Shown: positions 20,212 to 29,413 of the stretch, one piece after another | How the letters are laid out: each line of letters starts with the position of its first letter | Numbering within the stretch: position 1 is the first letter of the stretch | Source: Streptomyces sp. NRRL S-340 | GTDB taxonomy: Bacteria; Actinomycetota; Actinomycetes; Streptomycetales; Streptomycetaceae | Length of the DNA stretch: 64,000 bases | Direction of reading: 5' to 3' | NCBI RefSeq assembly: GCF_000720185.1 | Contig: NZ_JOIY01000007.1 | Span: 62,001-126,000 of the forward strand | Notes under the pieces: model-generated | The model's input: only the letters and a program-made list of their open reading frames with translations | Database searches by the model: none | Told to the model about the DNA's origin: nothing | Made by a program: the position numbers and the translations under genes

Positions 20212-20912
20212 CGCCCCGGCTCCGCTCCGGGTGGCTCCAGCTTCACGCCCACGCCCCGCAGGGTGTGCAGGTAGCGGGGCCGCGCGGCGGTCTCACCCAG
20301 CTTGCGCCGCAGCCAGGAGAGGTGGACGTCGATGGTCTGGTCGTCGCCGTAGGACTGCTGCCACACCTGCGCGAGCAGTTCCTTGCGGGACACGACGACG
20401 CCGGGCCGTCCGGCGAGGAAGGCGAGGAGGTCGAACTCACGGCGGGTCAGGTCGAGTCGTACGCCGTCCAGTTCGGCGCGGCGGCGCAGCGCGTCGACGG
20501 TCAGTCCGCCGACGCGCACGACGGTGGACGGCGCGGCCCCGGCGGGGCCGGAGCGGACGCGCCGCAGCACGGCGGCCATCCGCGCCGAGAGGTGCTCGAC
20601 CGAGAACGGCTTGGTCAGGTAGTCGTCCGCCCCGTCGTTCAGCAGGCGGACGATCTCCGCCTCGTCGTCGCGCGCGGTGGCGACGATGACGGGCACGTCG
20701 GTGATGCCGCGCAGCATCTTCAGGGCCTCGGCGCCGTCCAGGTCGGGCAGTCCGAGGTCCAGGACGACCACGTCGAAACGGAGGTGGGCGACCTCGCGCA
20801 GCGCCTCCAGCGCCGTACCGACGCTGCGCACGGTGTGCGAGGCGTCGGTCAGGTGACGGATGAGCGCCGAGCGTACGAACTGGTCGTCCTCGACCACGAG
20901 CACACTTGCCAT
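20208..20912 (-). CDS. OmpR-family response regulator
   Basis: 234 aa. Receiver domain: Glu8-Asp9-Asp10 acidic pocket, phospho-acceptor Asp52 in VVLDLGLPD, Lys100 in DYLTKPFS. Winged-helix output from about 135 (RRAELDGVRLDLTRREFDLL, then DVHLSWLRRKLGE and LHTLRGVGVKLE). ATG 20912 is chosen because it begins MASVLVVEDDQ; the upstream extension has no family sequence. First gene of the pair with the kinase at 18778. Targets unknown; the divergent secreted-protein gene at 21100 is a candidate. Confidence 0.93.
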   Translation of the reverse strand: MASVLVVEDDQFVRSALIRHLTDASHTVRSVGTALEALREVAHLRFDVVVLDLGLPDLDGAEALKMLRGITDVPVIVATARDDEAEIVRLLNDGADDYLTKPFSVEHLSARMAAVLRRVRSGPAGAAPSTVVRVGGLTVDALRRRAELDGVRLDLTRREFDLLAFLAGRPGVVVSRKELLAQVWQQSYGDDQTIDVHLSWLRRKLGETAARPRYLHTLRGVGVKLEPPGAEPGR

Positions 20913-21099
20913 GCGCCGCACCGTACGCCATACGGGCGGACGCGGTGCGAGCCTGTGGACCAAGCCCGCGCGGACCCCACCGCCTGTGGACAACTCACTC
21001 TCGAACTCGCTCTCCCGGGCCTCTCGTCGGCCCCCTCCCCCGCCCTCCCCGGCCGCTCTCCCGCGACGCCGGCGGGACGCGTGCGGCAGGATGACCCCG

Positions 21100-21696
21100 G
21101 TGTACAGAGGAGTCGTTCACGTACTGGCGTGGTCGCTGGCGACGAGCGCCGCGGCCACGCTGTCGTGGTGGGGCGTCCACACGGTGATGGCGGGCACCGC
21201 CTACGACCCGCCGCGCGCCCTGCCCGTCACCGCGGCCGGTGCCGACCCGCGGCAGCCCGAGGCGCCGGGTCCCTCCGCGCACCGCCCGGCACCGTCCACG
21301 AGCCCGTCCGCCCCGTCGGCCGCTCCGGCCCGCACCCCGGCCCCCTCTTCCTCGAACGCCCCGGGCGCTTCCGGTGTTTCCGCGGCATCCGGCACCGCGA
21401 GGCCCACGGCGCCGCCGGGCGACGGCGGTTCGTCCACGGGCTCGGCGGGTTCCGCCGGTCCGCCCGGCGGCTCCGGACAGGTCAAGAGCTACGACACCGC
21501 CGGCGGGCGGGCGGTCTTCGACCTGGGCACGGCCTCCGCGACCCTCGTCTCGGCGACACCGGGCACGGGCTGGTCGATGCAGGTGTGGAAGACGGCGACC
21601 TGGATCCGCGTCGAGTTCACGTCGGGCACGGACCGGGTGTCGGTCATCTGCACCTGGCACGACGGCCCGCCGCGGGTGGAAGTGGGCAACTACTAG
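21100..21696 (+). CDS. Membrane-anchored extracellular protein, unknown
   Basis: 198 aa from GTG 21100 (AGGA 8 nt upstream); in-frame ATG 21091 is the alternative. An uncleaved hydrophobic N-terminus (GVVHVLAWSLATSAAATLSWWG) is followed by about 100 residues of Pro/Ser/Ala/Thr-rich linker and a small globular C-terminal domain of about 70 residues (KSYDTAGGRAVFDLG to ICTWHDGPPRVEVGNY), which looks beta-rich. I do not recognise the domain. Divergent from the two-component pair, 187 bp apart, so it may be their target. Confidence 0.75.
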   Translation: MYRGVVHVLAWSLATSAAATLSWWGVHTVMAGTAYDPPRALPVTAAGADPRQPEAPGPSAHRPAPSTSPSAPSAAPARTPAPSSSNAPGASGVSAASGTARPTAPPGDGGSSTGSAGSAGPPGGSGQVKSYDTAGGRAVFDLGTASATLVSATPGTGWSMQVWKTATWIRVEFTSGTDRVSVICTWHDGPPRVEVGNY

Positions 21697-21757
21697 ATCC
21701 CGTCACCAGGTCCCGTCCCGCGCCCGGCTCAGCCACGCCGTCGGTTCGGTGCGCGGT

Positions 21758-21799
21758 CGCCGGAAGCCGGCGGCGCCCCGGTGCCGCCGGCTTCCGGCG
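21758..21799. terminator. Bidirectional 17-bp hairpin
   Basis: CGCCGGAAGCCGGCGGC and exact complement, 8-nt loop, immediately next to the stop of the minus-strand gene at 21800 and 61 bp after the plus-strand gene. Confidence 0.8.
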
Positions 21800-22669
21800 T
21801 CAGCGGAAGACGGAGGGCGGCGGGGCCGGGGACGCCACGGCCGCCGCGTCCGTCACGGGGACGGCCCCGCCCGTGAAGTCGATGAGCGCACGGCCGTGTT
21901 CGACCCGGGCCGGGTGCGGGTCGGAGGCGGCCCGACGGGTCAGCTCCGCGACCGGCAGCGGCAGGTCACGGGCGACGAGGACCGCGTTGCCGAAGCGCTT
22001 GCCGCGCAGCACCGCCGGATCGGCGACCACGGCCAGTTCGGCGAAGCGGGCCGCGGCGGTGGCGATCTGGCCGCGCAGGTGGGCGAGCGGCGGCCCGTCG
22101 GCGAGGTTCGCGGCGTAGACGGCACCCGGCTTCAGGACCCTGCGGACCTCGTCCAGGAACTCCACCGAGGTGAGGTGCGCGGGGGTGCGGGCACCGCTGA
22201 ACACGTCCGCCACGACGAGGTCGGCCCATCCGTCGGGCACCTTCACGAGTCCTTCGCGGGCGTCGGTGGACCGCACCCGGATCCGGGCGTTCGCGTCCAG
22301 CGGAAGCTCGCGGCGCACCAGCCGCACCAGGGCGGCGTCCCGCTCGACGACCTGCTGGGTGGAGCGGGGGCGGGTTGCGGCGACGTACCGGGCGAGCGTG
22401 AAGGCGCCGCCGCCGAGGTGGACGGCCCGGACCGGCTTCCCGGGGGGTGCGGCGAGGTCGATGACGTGGCCGAGCCTGCGCTGGTACTCGAAGGAGAGGT
22501 ACGCAGCGTCGTCCAGGTCGACGTGCGACTGCGGTGCCCCGTCGATCAGCAGCGTCCAGGCCCGCGCCCGTTCCCGGTCGGGAACGAGCTGCGCGAGCCC
22601 GCCGTCCACCTGCTCGGCGACGGCCTGCTCGGACCCGCGCTCTCGGCGGGAGCTTCTGGACCTTCCCAT
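21800..22669 (-). CDS. Spermidine-synthase-fold methyltransferase-like protein
   Basis: 289 aa. Rossmann core: AVHLGGGAFTLARYVAA (motif I), then QQVVERDAALVRLVR, STDAREGLVKVPDGWADLVVAD and VLKPGAVYAANLADG. This is the PolyA synthase/SpeE-like fold found in many actinobacterial orphans that lack polyamine-binding residues, so true spermidine synthesis is unlikely to be assured. No membrane part, unlike fused family members. Ends against the hairpin at 21758. The start MGRSRSSRRERG is basic and may be disordered. Confidence 0.8.
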   Translation of the reverse strand: MGRSRSSRRERGSEQAVAEQVDGGLAQLVPDRERARAWTLLIDGAPQSHVDLDDAAYLSFEYQRRLGHVIDLAAPPGKPVRAVHLGGGAFTLARYVAATRPRSTQQVVERDAALVRLVRRELPLDANARIRVRSTDAREGLVKVPDGWADLVVADVFSGARTPAHLTSVEFLDEVRRVLKPGAVYAANLADGPPLAHLRGQIATAAARFAELAVVADPAVLRGKRFGNAVLVARDLPLPVAELTRRAASDPHPARVEHGRALIDFTGGAVPVTDAAAVASPAPPPSVFR

Positions 22670-22699
22670 CCCGCCATTGTCCCAGGCCCGCCGGAACCC

Positions 22700-23227
22700 T
22701 CAGCAGCAGCTGTCCGCGGCCTCGATCATCCGGGCCGCCTCGCCCAGCGCGCGCCGCAGCACCGCGGGGTCCGTCGCGTGGTCGGCCTCCCCGGGCGGGA
22801 GCAGCCAGTCCGAGCCCTCGACGGGGGGCTGGGGTGCCATCCGCAGGCCCCGGCCGTCCGTCCGCGTGCACGTGCTGCCCGGCAGGTCCCATGCCGCGGC
22901 CGTGCCCGCCGGGACCACGAACCCCAGCGTGTCACCGCCGTCGTCGTGCAGGACGGGACCCACCGCGTCCCCGGCCTCACGGCGCAGGATGTCGACCGCC
23001 TCCAGGCCCTGCCGGGCCGGCACCGTCACCAGGTCGCAGCCGGTTTCCGGCTCCGGCGGCCGACAGCGGTCGGCGCTCCCGTGAGCCTGCGTCCCGGACT
23101 CCACCACGGGTACCCCTCCTCGTGCGCGAGCGGGTCGGGAGTCGGGCGGCTCCCGGTTCGCACGGTTCAACGCGAAGAGCGCGTCAACGGCTACGGCCGA
23201 AGTCAGCCACAAAGGATGGCAGTTCAT
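22700..23227 (-). CDS. Orphan prim-pol-N-like protein
   Basis: 175 aa. I do not recognise a defined enzyme, but layout and motifs match the stand-alone proteins that annotation pipelines call bifunctional DNA primase/polymerase N-terminal: CDLVTVPARQGLEAVDIL, then WDLPG, then DWLLPPGE and the closing helix DPAVLRRALGEAARMIEAA. It resembles the protein at 42651 in the same order (FDVVNVPAVFGRRMLDRLW ... RWLVAPDTRHPWLPGPE). Catalytic acidic residues of a true primase are not evident, so it is probably a derived, non-polymerising domain. The start (ATG 23227) is the least certain point: no good ribosome site. The C-terminus ends Cys-Cys. Confidence 0.65.
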   Translation of the reverse strand: MNCHPLWLTSAVAVDALFALNRANREPPDSRPARARGGVPVVESGTQAHGSADRCRPPEPETGCDLVTVPARQGLEAVDILRREAGDAVGPVLHDDGGDTLGFVVPAGTAAAWDLPGSTCTRTDGRGLRMAPQPPVEGSDWLLPPGEADHATDPAVLRRALGEAARMIEAADSCC

Positions 23228-23391
23228 GGCAGATCGTGGATGAGATATCCGGTTTGTAGCTAAACCCTGCGTGGCGGAGCGGACACAACCGGTACGTTCT
23301 TGCTCGCCGGAAACAGGGTGCCACCGGGGCAACCCGGGTAACTCACCCCGAATCCGGCATGGTTCGACGGTTCGCACGAGAGGGCCCGGCC

Positions 23392-24888
23392 ATGGCGTCG
23401 TCAACGGTGACCTCGTCCCCGTCCCCCCGGCCACCGCGGCCGAACCTCGCCTTCCGGCACCTGCGCGGACAGCGCTCGCCGGCCGAGTTCGCCGCGGCGG
23501 TGCGGCGTGCCGCCCGCGAGATCGGCGAGCGGGTCAGCTGCGACGCGCGCTACATCGGCCGGGTGGAGGCGGGCGAGATCCGCTGCCCCAACTATGCCTA
23601 CGAACGTGTGTTCCTGCACATGTTCCCCGGCCGCACCCTGACCGACCTGGGGTTCGCGCCCCGTTCGTCCGTGCGCGGGCGGGCGTCACGCGCCCCCGGG
23701 AGCGCCGAAGCGCCCACCGGCGTGCCTCCCGCGCGCCCGGACAGCGACCGGCACCTCCCGCAGGACGAGCAGCACCGGCACGACCAGCACCACCCGCACG
23801 ACCGGCACGACCTGTACGACCTGTACGACGGGCAAGACCTGTACCACCCGCACGAGGACCACGAGGAGAGCGACGTGCTGCGTCGCGCATTCATGACCCG
23901 CGGGGGCGCCACGGTGGCCGCCGCCTCGCTGGGCCCCCTGGGGCTCGCCGCCGACGCGGCGGCCGCGGACCGCGCCGTCCGCCGCGCCGGCGCGAGCGAC
24001 GCGGGCGCCCTCGAAGAGGCCGTCCGCAGGATCCGGCTGCTCGACGACCGGCACGGCGCGGACGGCCTCTACCGGCGCGCGGCGGCTCCGCTGCGCGCGG
24101 CGTACGCCCTGCTCGACGCCGGCGCCACCCGGCAGACCACGGCCGAACGGCTGCACGCGGGCGCCGGTGAACTCGCCATCTCGGTGGGCTGGCTGGCCCA
24201 CGACTCGGGCCGCTTCGACGACGCGCGCTCGCATTACGCGGAGGCGCTGGCCACCGCGCGGATGACCGGCGACGCGGCCGTGGAGGCGCACGCGTTCTGC
24301 AACACGGCGTTCCTCGCGCGCGACGCCGGGCGGCCCCGTGAGGCGGTGCGGGCGGCGCAGGCGGCGCAGCGTGCCGCCCGCGGGCTGGGCTCGGACCGGC
24401 TGATGTCGCTGCTCGCGCTGCGCGAGGCCGGGGGCTGGGCGGGGCTCGCCGACCGCACCGGCTGCGCGCAGGCCCTCACGCGCGCGCAGGTGCTGTTCGG
24501 GCGGGGCCCCTCGGAGGCCGACCCGGAGTGGATGAGCTTCTACGGCGAGGCCGAGCTGGAGGGGCTGGAGGCCCAGTGCTGGTCGATGCTGGGCGACTGG
24601 CCGCGGGCGGCGCAGCACGCGGGGCGGGCGGCCCGGCTCCAGGACCCCCACTTCAGCCGGAACATCGCGCTGTACACGGCGGAACTCGCCGACGACCTCG
24701 CGCGCGGGGGCCGTCCCGACGAGGCGGCGGCGGCCGGGATGCGCGTCCTGGACCTGCTGGACCAGGTCCAGTCCTCGCGCATCCGGATGATGCTGGCGGG
24801 GACGGCGCGGGTGCTGTCCCCGCACCGCCGGGCGAGCGGCGTGTCGGCGTTCCTGGAGCGGCACGCGAGCACGCCCAGGACCGTGTGA
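23392..24888 (+). CDS. HTH-TPR regulatory protein with His/Asp-rich linker
   Basis: 498 aa from ATG 23392 (GAGAGGG 9 nt upstream); ATG 23359 in frame lacks a ribosome site. N-terminal domain, about 20-90, contains helix-turn-helix-like segments (EFAAAVRRAAREIGERV, YIGRVEAGEIRCPNY). A low-complexity linker, about 120-165, holds many His and Asp residues (HRHDQHHPHDRHDLYDLYDG) that could bind metal. A Tat-like stretch (RRAFMTRGGATVAAASLGPLGL) precedes a C-terminal TPR-like helical array (about 215-490). The architecture resembles NsdA-type regulators that repress sporulation and antibiotic synthesis. The partner is unknown. It converges on the phosphatase gene with a 6-bp gap. Confidence 0.8.
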   Translation: MASSTVTSSPSPRPPRPNLAFRHLRGQRSPAEFAAAVRRAAREIGERVSCDARYIGRVEAGEIRCPNYAYERVFLHMFPGRTLTDLGFAPRSSVRGRASRAPGSAEAPTGVPPARPDSDRHLPQDEQHRHDQHHPHDRHDLYDLYDGQDLYHPHEDHEESDVLRRAFMTRGGATVAAASLGPLGLAADAAAADRAVRRAGASDAGALEEAVRRIRLLDDRHGADGLYRRAAAPLRAAYALLDAGATRQTTAERLHAGAGELAISVGWLAHDSGRFDDARSHYAEALATARMTGDAAVEAHAFCNTAFLARDAGRPREAVRAAQAAQRAARGLGSDRLMSLLALREAGGWAGLADRTGCAQALTRAQVLFGRGPSEADPEWMSFYGEAELEGLEAQCWSMLGDWPRAAQHAGRAARLQDPHFSRNIALYTAELADDLARGGRPDEAAAAGMRVLDLLDQVQSSRIRMMLAGTARVLSPHRRASGVSAFLERHASTPRTV

Positions 24889-24894
24889 GGCGCC

Positions 24895-25491
24895 CTACGC
24901 GGCCAGGTGCCCCACGTCGTTCCAGCTCTCCAGGGCGGGTTCGCCGTACGCCCAGCCGAGCACCGACAGCGACGTGGGGCTGAGGCGCACGCGCGCGGCG
25001 AAGTCGAGCGGCAGGCCGAGCCACCGGGCGCCGATCGACCGCAGGATGTGCCCGTGGGCGAAGACCAGCACGTCGCAGTCCTCGGCACGCGCCCAGGCCA
25101 CCACCTCGTCGGCCCGGGCCGTCACCTCGGCGAGCGTCTCCCCGCGCGGGACGCCGTCGCGCCAGATGAGCCAGCCGGGGTTCTCGGCCTGGATCTGCTC
25201 GGGCGTCATGCCCTCGTAGGCGCCGTAGTCCCACTCCATGAGGGTGTCCCAGCACATGGCGCGCTCGCCGAAGCCGGCCAGTTCGCACGTCTCGCGCGCG
25301 CGTGCCAGCGGACTGGTGCGGACCTCGACACCCGGCAGGCCGTCGAAGGGGGCCCGGCGCAGGCGCTCGCCGAGCATCTGGGCGCCCCGCCGGCCCTCCG
25401 CCAGGAGGGGCACGTCGGTCCTGCCGGTGTGCTTGCCGGACAGCGACCACTGGGTCTGTCCGTGCCGGGCCAGCAGGATGCGCGGTGCCAT
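24895..25491 (-). CDS. Histidine phosphatase (phosphoglycerate-mutase-like)
   Basis: 198 aa. Catalytic [17 protein letters not shown] at the N-terminus (the RHG motif near residue 9), Arg in [14 protein letters not shown], Glu in [15 protein letters not shown] and the second His in [11 protein letters not shown]. These define the acid-phosphatase / PGM superfamily branch of the GpmB/CobC type. Cytoplasmic; the substrate is unknown. ATG 25491 begins [12 protein letters not shown], the usual distance to the active His. Confidence 0.88.
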   Translation of the reverse strand: MAPRILLARHGQTQWSLSGKHTGRTDVPLLAEGRRGAQMLGERLRRAPFDGLPGVEVRTSPLARARETCELAGFGERAMCWDTLMEWDYGAYEGMTPEQIQAENPGWLIWRDGVPRGETLAEVTARADEVVAWARAEDCDVLVFAHGHILRSIGARWLGLPLDFAARVRLSPTSLSVLGWAYGEPALESWNDVGHLAA

Positions 25492-25720
25492 GAGCAGCCT
25501 TTCCGGGGGAAAAGTGAGATCTTCGGGCGGGACCTTCCCATCATCGCGCACCCTGTGCGGGAGCAACCCGGGGGGCGGTGTTCGCGTCTTCGAGGTCCGG
25601 GGCGCCCCGCGCGAGCGGGCGCCGAGACCGTAAAGTGTCACGACCGGCCGGGGACCGACCCATGTCGCCGGGCGCCGCAGCGACGAGTAGTAGAGCGACC
25701 TGAAGGGGGAGGGGCATCGG

Positions 25721-26686
25721 ATGCCGCAGACCGAGGCACCGGCACCTGCACCGCGTACCGAGGCGGCCCCGCGGACCCGGCTTCGCTGGTGGACCGAAGT
25801 GCCGCTGATCCTGCTCGTCTACGGCTGCTACACGGCCGGCCGGCTGCTGGTCCGCGGTGACGTCTCGGGCGCCGTCGACCACGGGCTGTCGATCCTGCGC
25901 CTGGAGAAGGTGCTCCGGCTCAACTTCGAACACCCGCTCAACCGGCTGTTCACCCGCGAACCCTGGCTCGGCGTCCCGGCCGACTTCTGGTACGCGTCAC
26001 TGCACTACGTGGTGACACCGGTCGTCCTGGTGTGGCTCTTCCGCAGCCGCGCCGCCCTCTACCGCACGGCCCGCACCTGGCTGATGACCTCCACGTTCAT
26101 CGGCCTGATCGGCTTCACCCTGCTGCCGACCTGCCCGCCCCGCCTGCTCTCGCCGGACCACGGCTTCGTGGACACCATGGCCCACTACAGCTCGTACGGC
26201 TGGTGGGGCGGTGACGCCAGCGCGCCGCGCGGCATGGGCGGGATGACCAACCAGTACGCGGCCATGCCCAGCCTGCACGTGGGGTGGGCGCTGTGGTGCG
26301 GGGTGATGCTCTGGCGGCACGGCGGCACCCGCTGGACGAAGGCGGCCGGTGTCGCCTACCCGCTGCTGACCACCCTCGTGGTCATGGGCACGGCGAACCA
26401 CTACTTCCTCGACGCGGTCGCGGGCGTCGCCGTGATGGGCGTCGGACTGCTGCTCGGCCCGGTCGTGACACGCTCCGTGGACCGGGCCCGGGCGGTCCTG
26501 GCCGCGCGGGTCCCGGCCCTCGCCGGCCGCCCGGACGGCGAGATCTCCCCGATTGTCAGTGGCGGGTGCCAGACTTCGGCGGGTGAGCGAATTCCACGGC
26601 AGCGCGAAACACGGCTCGGTTCCCCGGCCGAGCCGGGTGCCTCCTCCCAGGACGCGGAGGACGGCGCTCCGGCACCAGCTCGCTGA
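25721..26686 (+). CDS. PAP2-superfamily membrane phosphatase or transferase
   Basis: 321 aa. About six membrane helices. PAP2 motifs: [13 protein letters not shown] (C2-type with Ser-His) and [15 protein letters not shown] (C3-type His). The first motif is replaced by a conserved [15 protein letters not shown] region typical of the inositol-phosphoryl / lipid phosphate branch. Acts on lipid phosphates, possibly in phosphatidylinositol-type or undecaprenyl lipid metabolism; not resolvable here. The C-terminal 45 residues are polar and overlap the start of the next gene by about 104 bp, an unusually long overlap. Confidence 0.85.
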   Translation: MPQTEAPAPAPRTEAAPRTRLRWWTEVPLILLVYGCYTAGRLLVRGDVSGAVDHGLSILRLEKVLRLNFEHPLNRLFTREPWLGVPADFWYASLHYVVTPVVLVWLFRSRAALYRTARTWLMTSTFIGLIGFTLLPTCPPRLLSPDHGFVDTMAHYSSYGWWGGDASAPRGMGGMTNQYAAMPSLHVGWALWCGVMLWRHGGTRWTKAAGVAYPLLTTLVVMGTANHYFLDAVAGVAVMGVGLLLGPVVTRSVDRARAVLAARVPALAGRPDGEISPIVSGGCQTSAGERIPRQRETRLGSPAEPGASSQDAEDGAPAPAR

Positions 26687-27827
26687 GCTGCGCGGCAGCG
26701 GCGTACCGGCGCGGGCGCTGGACGCCCGCGCGCTGGCGGCCCTCGCCGCCAACCCGGGCTGCAGACGGCGCGCCATCCTGGACGGCGCGGGCGTGGACAA
26801 GACGGCACTCGCGGGCGCGCTGGGCGCGCCGTCCGCGTTCGGTCAGTCCCAGTTCGCCCTCACCCGGGGCAACGCCTTCGAGGCCCGGGTCAAGGCGGAC
26901 GGCGGCGCGGAGCTGCTGCGTCTGGTGCACGGGCGGCTGGACCCCGGTGCGGAGCCGCCGCGCGAGGCGGAGGTCCCCGACCTGAGCGCCGTCGGTCCCG
27001 AGGGACGCGCGGCGCGCACCGCGCTGGCGCTGCGCGAGGCCACCGGGGCGCGCGCCTGGACGCTGCTGGACCATCCGCTGCTCGCCCTGGACGTGGCGGG
27101 CTCCCCCGCCTTCCTGGAGCCGGACGCGGTGGTCGTCCACCCGGACGGCACGTGGACGGTCGTGGAGATCAAGTCCTTCCCGATGCTGGACGGCTCCGCG
27201 GACCCGGCGAAGGTCGGCGCGGCGGCCCGGCAGGCCGCGGTGTACGTCCTGGCCCTGGAGGACGTCGCCGCGCGGCTCGGCCAGGAGGCGGCGCCCGCCC
27301 CGCGCGTGCGCCACCGGGTACTGCTGGTGTGCCCGAAGGACTTCTCCAACCTGCCCACCGCCTGCGCCGTCGACGTGCGCAAGCAGCGCGCGGTGACCGC
27401 CCGCCAGCTGACCCGGCTGACCCGGCTGCAGGACATCGCCGATCTGCTCCCCGAGGGCGTGTGCTTCTCCCCCGAGCTGCCCCGCGAGGAGCTGGCGGCG
27501 GCGGTCGAGGCGGTCCCCGCCGCCTACGCCCCCGAGTGCCTGTCCACCTGCGAGCTGGCCTTCCACTGCCGGGCCCGCTCGCGCGCCGAGGGCGCGGTGA
27601 CCGCACTGGGCCGCTCGGCCCGTGCCGAACTGGGCGGTCTGACGACCGTCGGGGACGTGCTGGCCGCGGCCCACGGCGAGGCGGGCGACCCGGACGATCC
27701 GGCGGTGGCCGCGCTGCGCCGGGCGGCGGCGCTGCGGGCGGAGGCGCTGCGCGGCCACCCGAGGGCCGCGTCCGGCCGGCAGGACGCCGAGCGGGCCGCC
27801 GGCCGGCGGGAGGCCGCATGTCGCTGA
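26583..27827 (+). CDS. Cas4/RecB-like nuclease with iron-sulphur Cys motif
   Basis: 414 aa from GTG 26583 (start uncertain; GTG 26559 and a later GTG are alternatives). PD-(D/E)xK nuclease: EPDAVVVHPDGTWTVVEIKSF supplies Asp and the Glu-x-Lys pair, and AARQAAVYVLAL is the Gln-helix motif. One Cys in NPGCRRRAIL near the N-terminus and three in CLSTCELAFHC near the C-terminus match the four-Cys iron-sulphur staple of Cas4 and AddB-type nucleases. GNAFEARV corresponds to the RecB motif I region. First gene of a three-gene operon overlapping the next by 10 bp. Likely processes DNA ends with the helicase at 29410. No CRISPR or cas1/cas2 is nearby. Confidence 0.85.
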   Translation: MSEFHGSAKHGSVPRPSRVPPPRTRRTALRHQLAELRGSGVPARALDARALAALAANPGCRRRAILDGAGVDKTALAGALGAPSAFGQSQFALTRGNAFEARVKADGGAELLRLVHGRLDPGAEPPREAEVPDLSAVGPEGRAARTALALREATGARAWTLLDHPLLALDVAGSPAFLEPDAVVVHPDGTWTVVEIKSFPMLDGSADPAKVGAAARQAAVYVLALEDVAARLGQEAAPAPRVRHRVLLVCPKDFSNLPTACAVDVRKQRAVTARQLTRLTRLQDIADLLPEGVCFSPELPREELAAAVEAVPAAYAPECLSTCELAFHCRARSRAEGAVTALGRSARAELGGLTTVGDVLAAAHGEAGDPDDPAVAALRRAAALRAEALRGHPRAASGRQDAERAAGRREAACR

Positions 27828-29413
27828 TCACCACCCTCGCCCGTCTGGAGGCCGTGCGGTCCGGGCGGGCCGAGCCCGCCGCGACCGTCCGGCACCGGCA
27901 CCTGTCCGAGCGGCCCCTGGTGTGCGTGCCGCTCACCACCGCGGGCGAGGCGGGTGCCCCGCTCGGCGCGCTCGTCGGCACCGACCGGCACGCGCCCCGG
28001 CTGCTGGTGGTGCCGCAGCCGCGCGACCGGGATCTGCGGTTCGCGTTCCTCGCCGAGCTGGCCGACGTCGTCCTGCCCTACATCGACTCCTGCGCGGAGG
28101 CGGTCGAGGCCGCCGAGCGCAGCGAGACCGATCCGGAGACGGGCAAGCGGGTCAAGGTCGAGGTCGAGCTGTGCGCGGACGCGCCCCAGTTGATCGTGCC
28201 CAGCCGCGCGGGCATCGATTTCGTACGCCTGCTCGGACGTTCGATGCGGTTCAGGCGCACCGCCGAGCAGGATCCGGAGACTCCGCACCCGGCACCGCCG
28301 CGTGTGCCGCTGCTCGGGCGGTGGCTGACCCACTTCGCGGAGCGCGCCCGGGTGCCCGGCTCCTCGCTGCTGCTGGCCCTGACCGACGTCCTGGCCCTGC
28401 ACTGGACCACCGGCCAGTCCGCCCTGGAGGACCAGCACCTGGGCGCGCTGCTGGCATGGATCGCCCCGCCGGACGGCCTCTCGGGCGCCGAGGCGGCCCT
28501 GCGGGCGGAGCGGGAGCGGGACGCGGCCGGGCAGCTGCTCTGCCCGCCCGCAGGGCCGGCCACCGACCCGGCCTTCGACAACAAGCTCCTCGCCCCGGCC
28601 ATCGAGCGCTACGACCGCGCGCGCGGTGCGCTGGCCGCCGCCGAGGACGGCCTGGAGGCCGACGAGCGGCTGGGCGCCCTCACGGAGGCCGAGCAGCACA
28701 TCCGCGGCCTGGTCCGCCGCTGCGCCCTGCCCACCTGGGAGAAGGTCTGGGAGGGCCTCGACCTGCTGCGGGCCCTGCCCGAGGGCGCGCGCGTGCAGGA
28801 GCGGTGGACCCGCGACCGCTGGTCGTTCACCGGCCACCGCGACCGGGTGCTCGCCGGGGAGCCGCCGCAGCCGCGCCGGGACGACGCGGTCACCGCGGCG
28901 AACAAGCTGGCCGCGCGCGAGCGGGAGCAGGCCCGGCTGGACGCCCAGCAGGCGCTGGACGACCCGCTGGTCATGGCCGGGCGGCGGCTGGCCGGGGAGG
29001 CGTTCGCGGGCGAGGTCACGGACGTGACCATGGCGTACAGCGAGGGCAAGCGCCCCGGCCCGCGCCCGCTGGTCACCGTCCGCACCGACGACCGGCCGCA
29101 CCTGGGCGAGCGGGTCAAGGTGTACCGCTCGCTGGACGGCAGGCCGCAGTCGGCGGAGGCCGTCGCCCGCGAGGAGGACGGCACGCTGATCGTGCTGCGG
29201 ATCCTCGACAAGATGGGCCGCGGCAAGGAGCCCGAGGCCGGTTCCGTGCCGGAGAAGGGCGACCGGGTCTGCTTCACGCTCTTCGAGCACGAGCAGCGCG
29301 GCGGCGCGAAGCTGCCCGACCCGGAGAACACCCCGTGGACGCACGGCGGCCCGCCGGGCGCGGAGAGCGCGCCGGAGGCCCCGGACCCGGTGACCGAGGA
29401 GGACCTGCTGTGA
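27818..29413 (+). CDS. Unknown middle protein of the nuclease-helicase operon
   Basis: 531 aa, ribosome site GGGAGG 5 nt before ATG. No family recognised. Alpha-rich; the N-terminal part (about 1-180) has an acidic cluster (EAAERSETDPETGKRVKVEV), the centre is helical with a long charged segment (NKLAAREREQARLDAQQAL, about 365-385), and the C-terminus is acidic (PDPVTEEDLL). No membrane segment or Cys motif. It overlaps both neighbours (10 bp and 4 bp), so it is translated as part of one complex set. A scaffold or substrate-recognition subunit is possible but not shown. Confidence 0.75.
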   Translation: MSLITTLARLEAVRSGRAEPAATVRHRHLSERPLVCVPLTTAGEAGAPLGALVGTDRHAPRLLVVPQPRDRDLRFAFLAELADVVLPYIDSCAEAVEAAERSETDPETGKRVKVEVELCADAPQLIVPSRAGIDFVRLLGRSMRFRRTAEQDPETPHPAPPRVPLLGRWLTHFAERARVPGSSLLLALTDVLALHWTTGQSALEDQHLGALLAWIAPPDGLSGAEAALRAERERDAAGQLLCPPAGPATDPAFDNKLLAPAIERYDRARGALAAAEDGLEADERLGALTEAEQHIRGLVRRCALPTWEKVWEGLDLLRALPEGARVQERWTRDRWSFTGHRDRVLAGEPPQPRRDDAVTAANKLAAREREQARLDAQQALDDPLVMAGRRLAGEAFAGEVTDVTMAYSEGKRPGPRPLVTVRTDDRPHLGERVKVYRSLDGRPQSAEAVAREEDGTLIVLRILDKMGRGKEPEAGSVPEKGDRVCFTLFEHEQRGGAKLPDPENTPWTHGGPPGAESAPEAPDPVTEEDLL

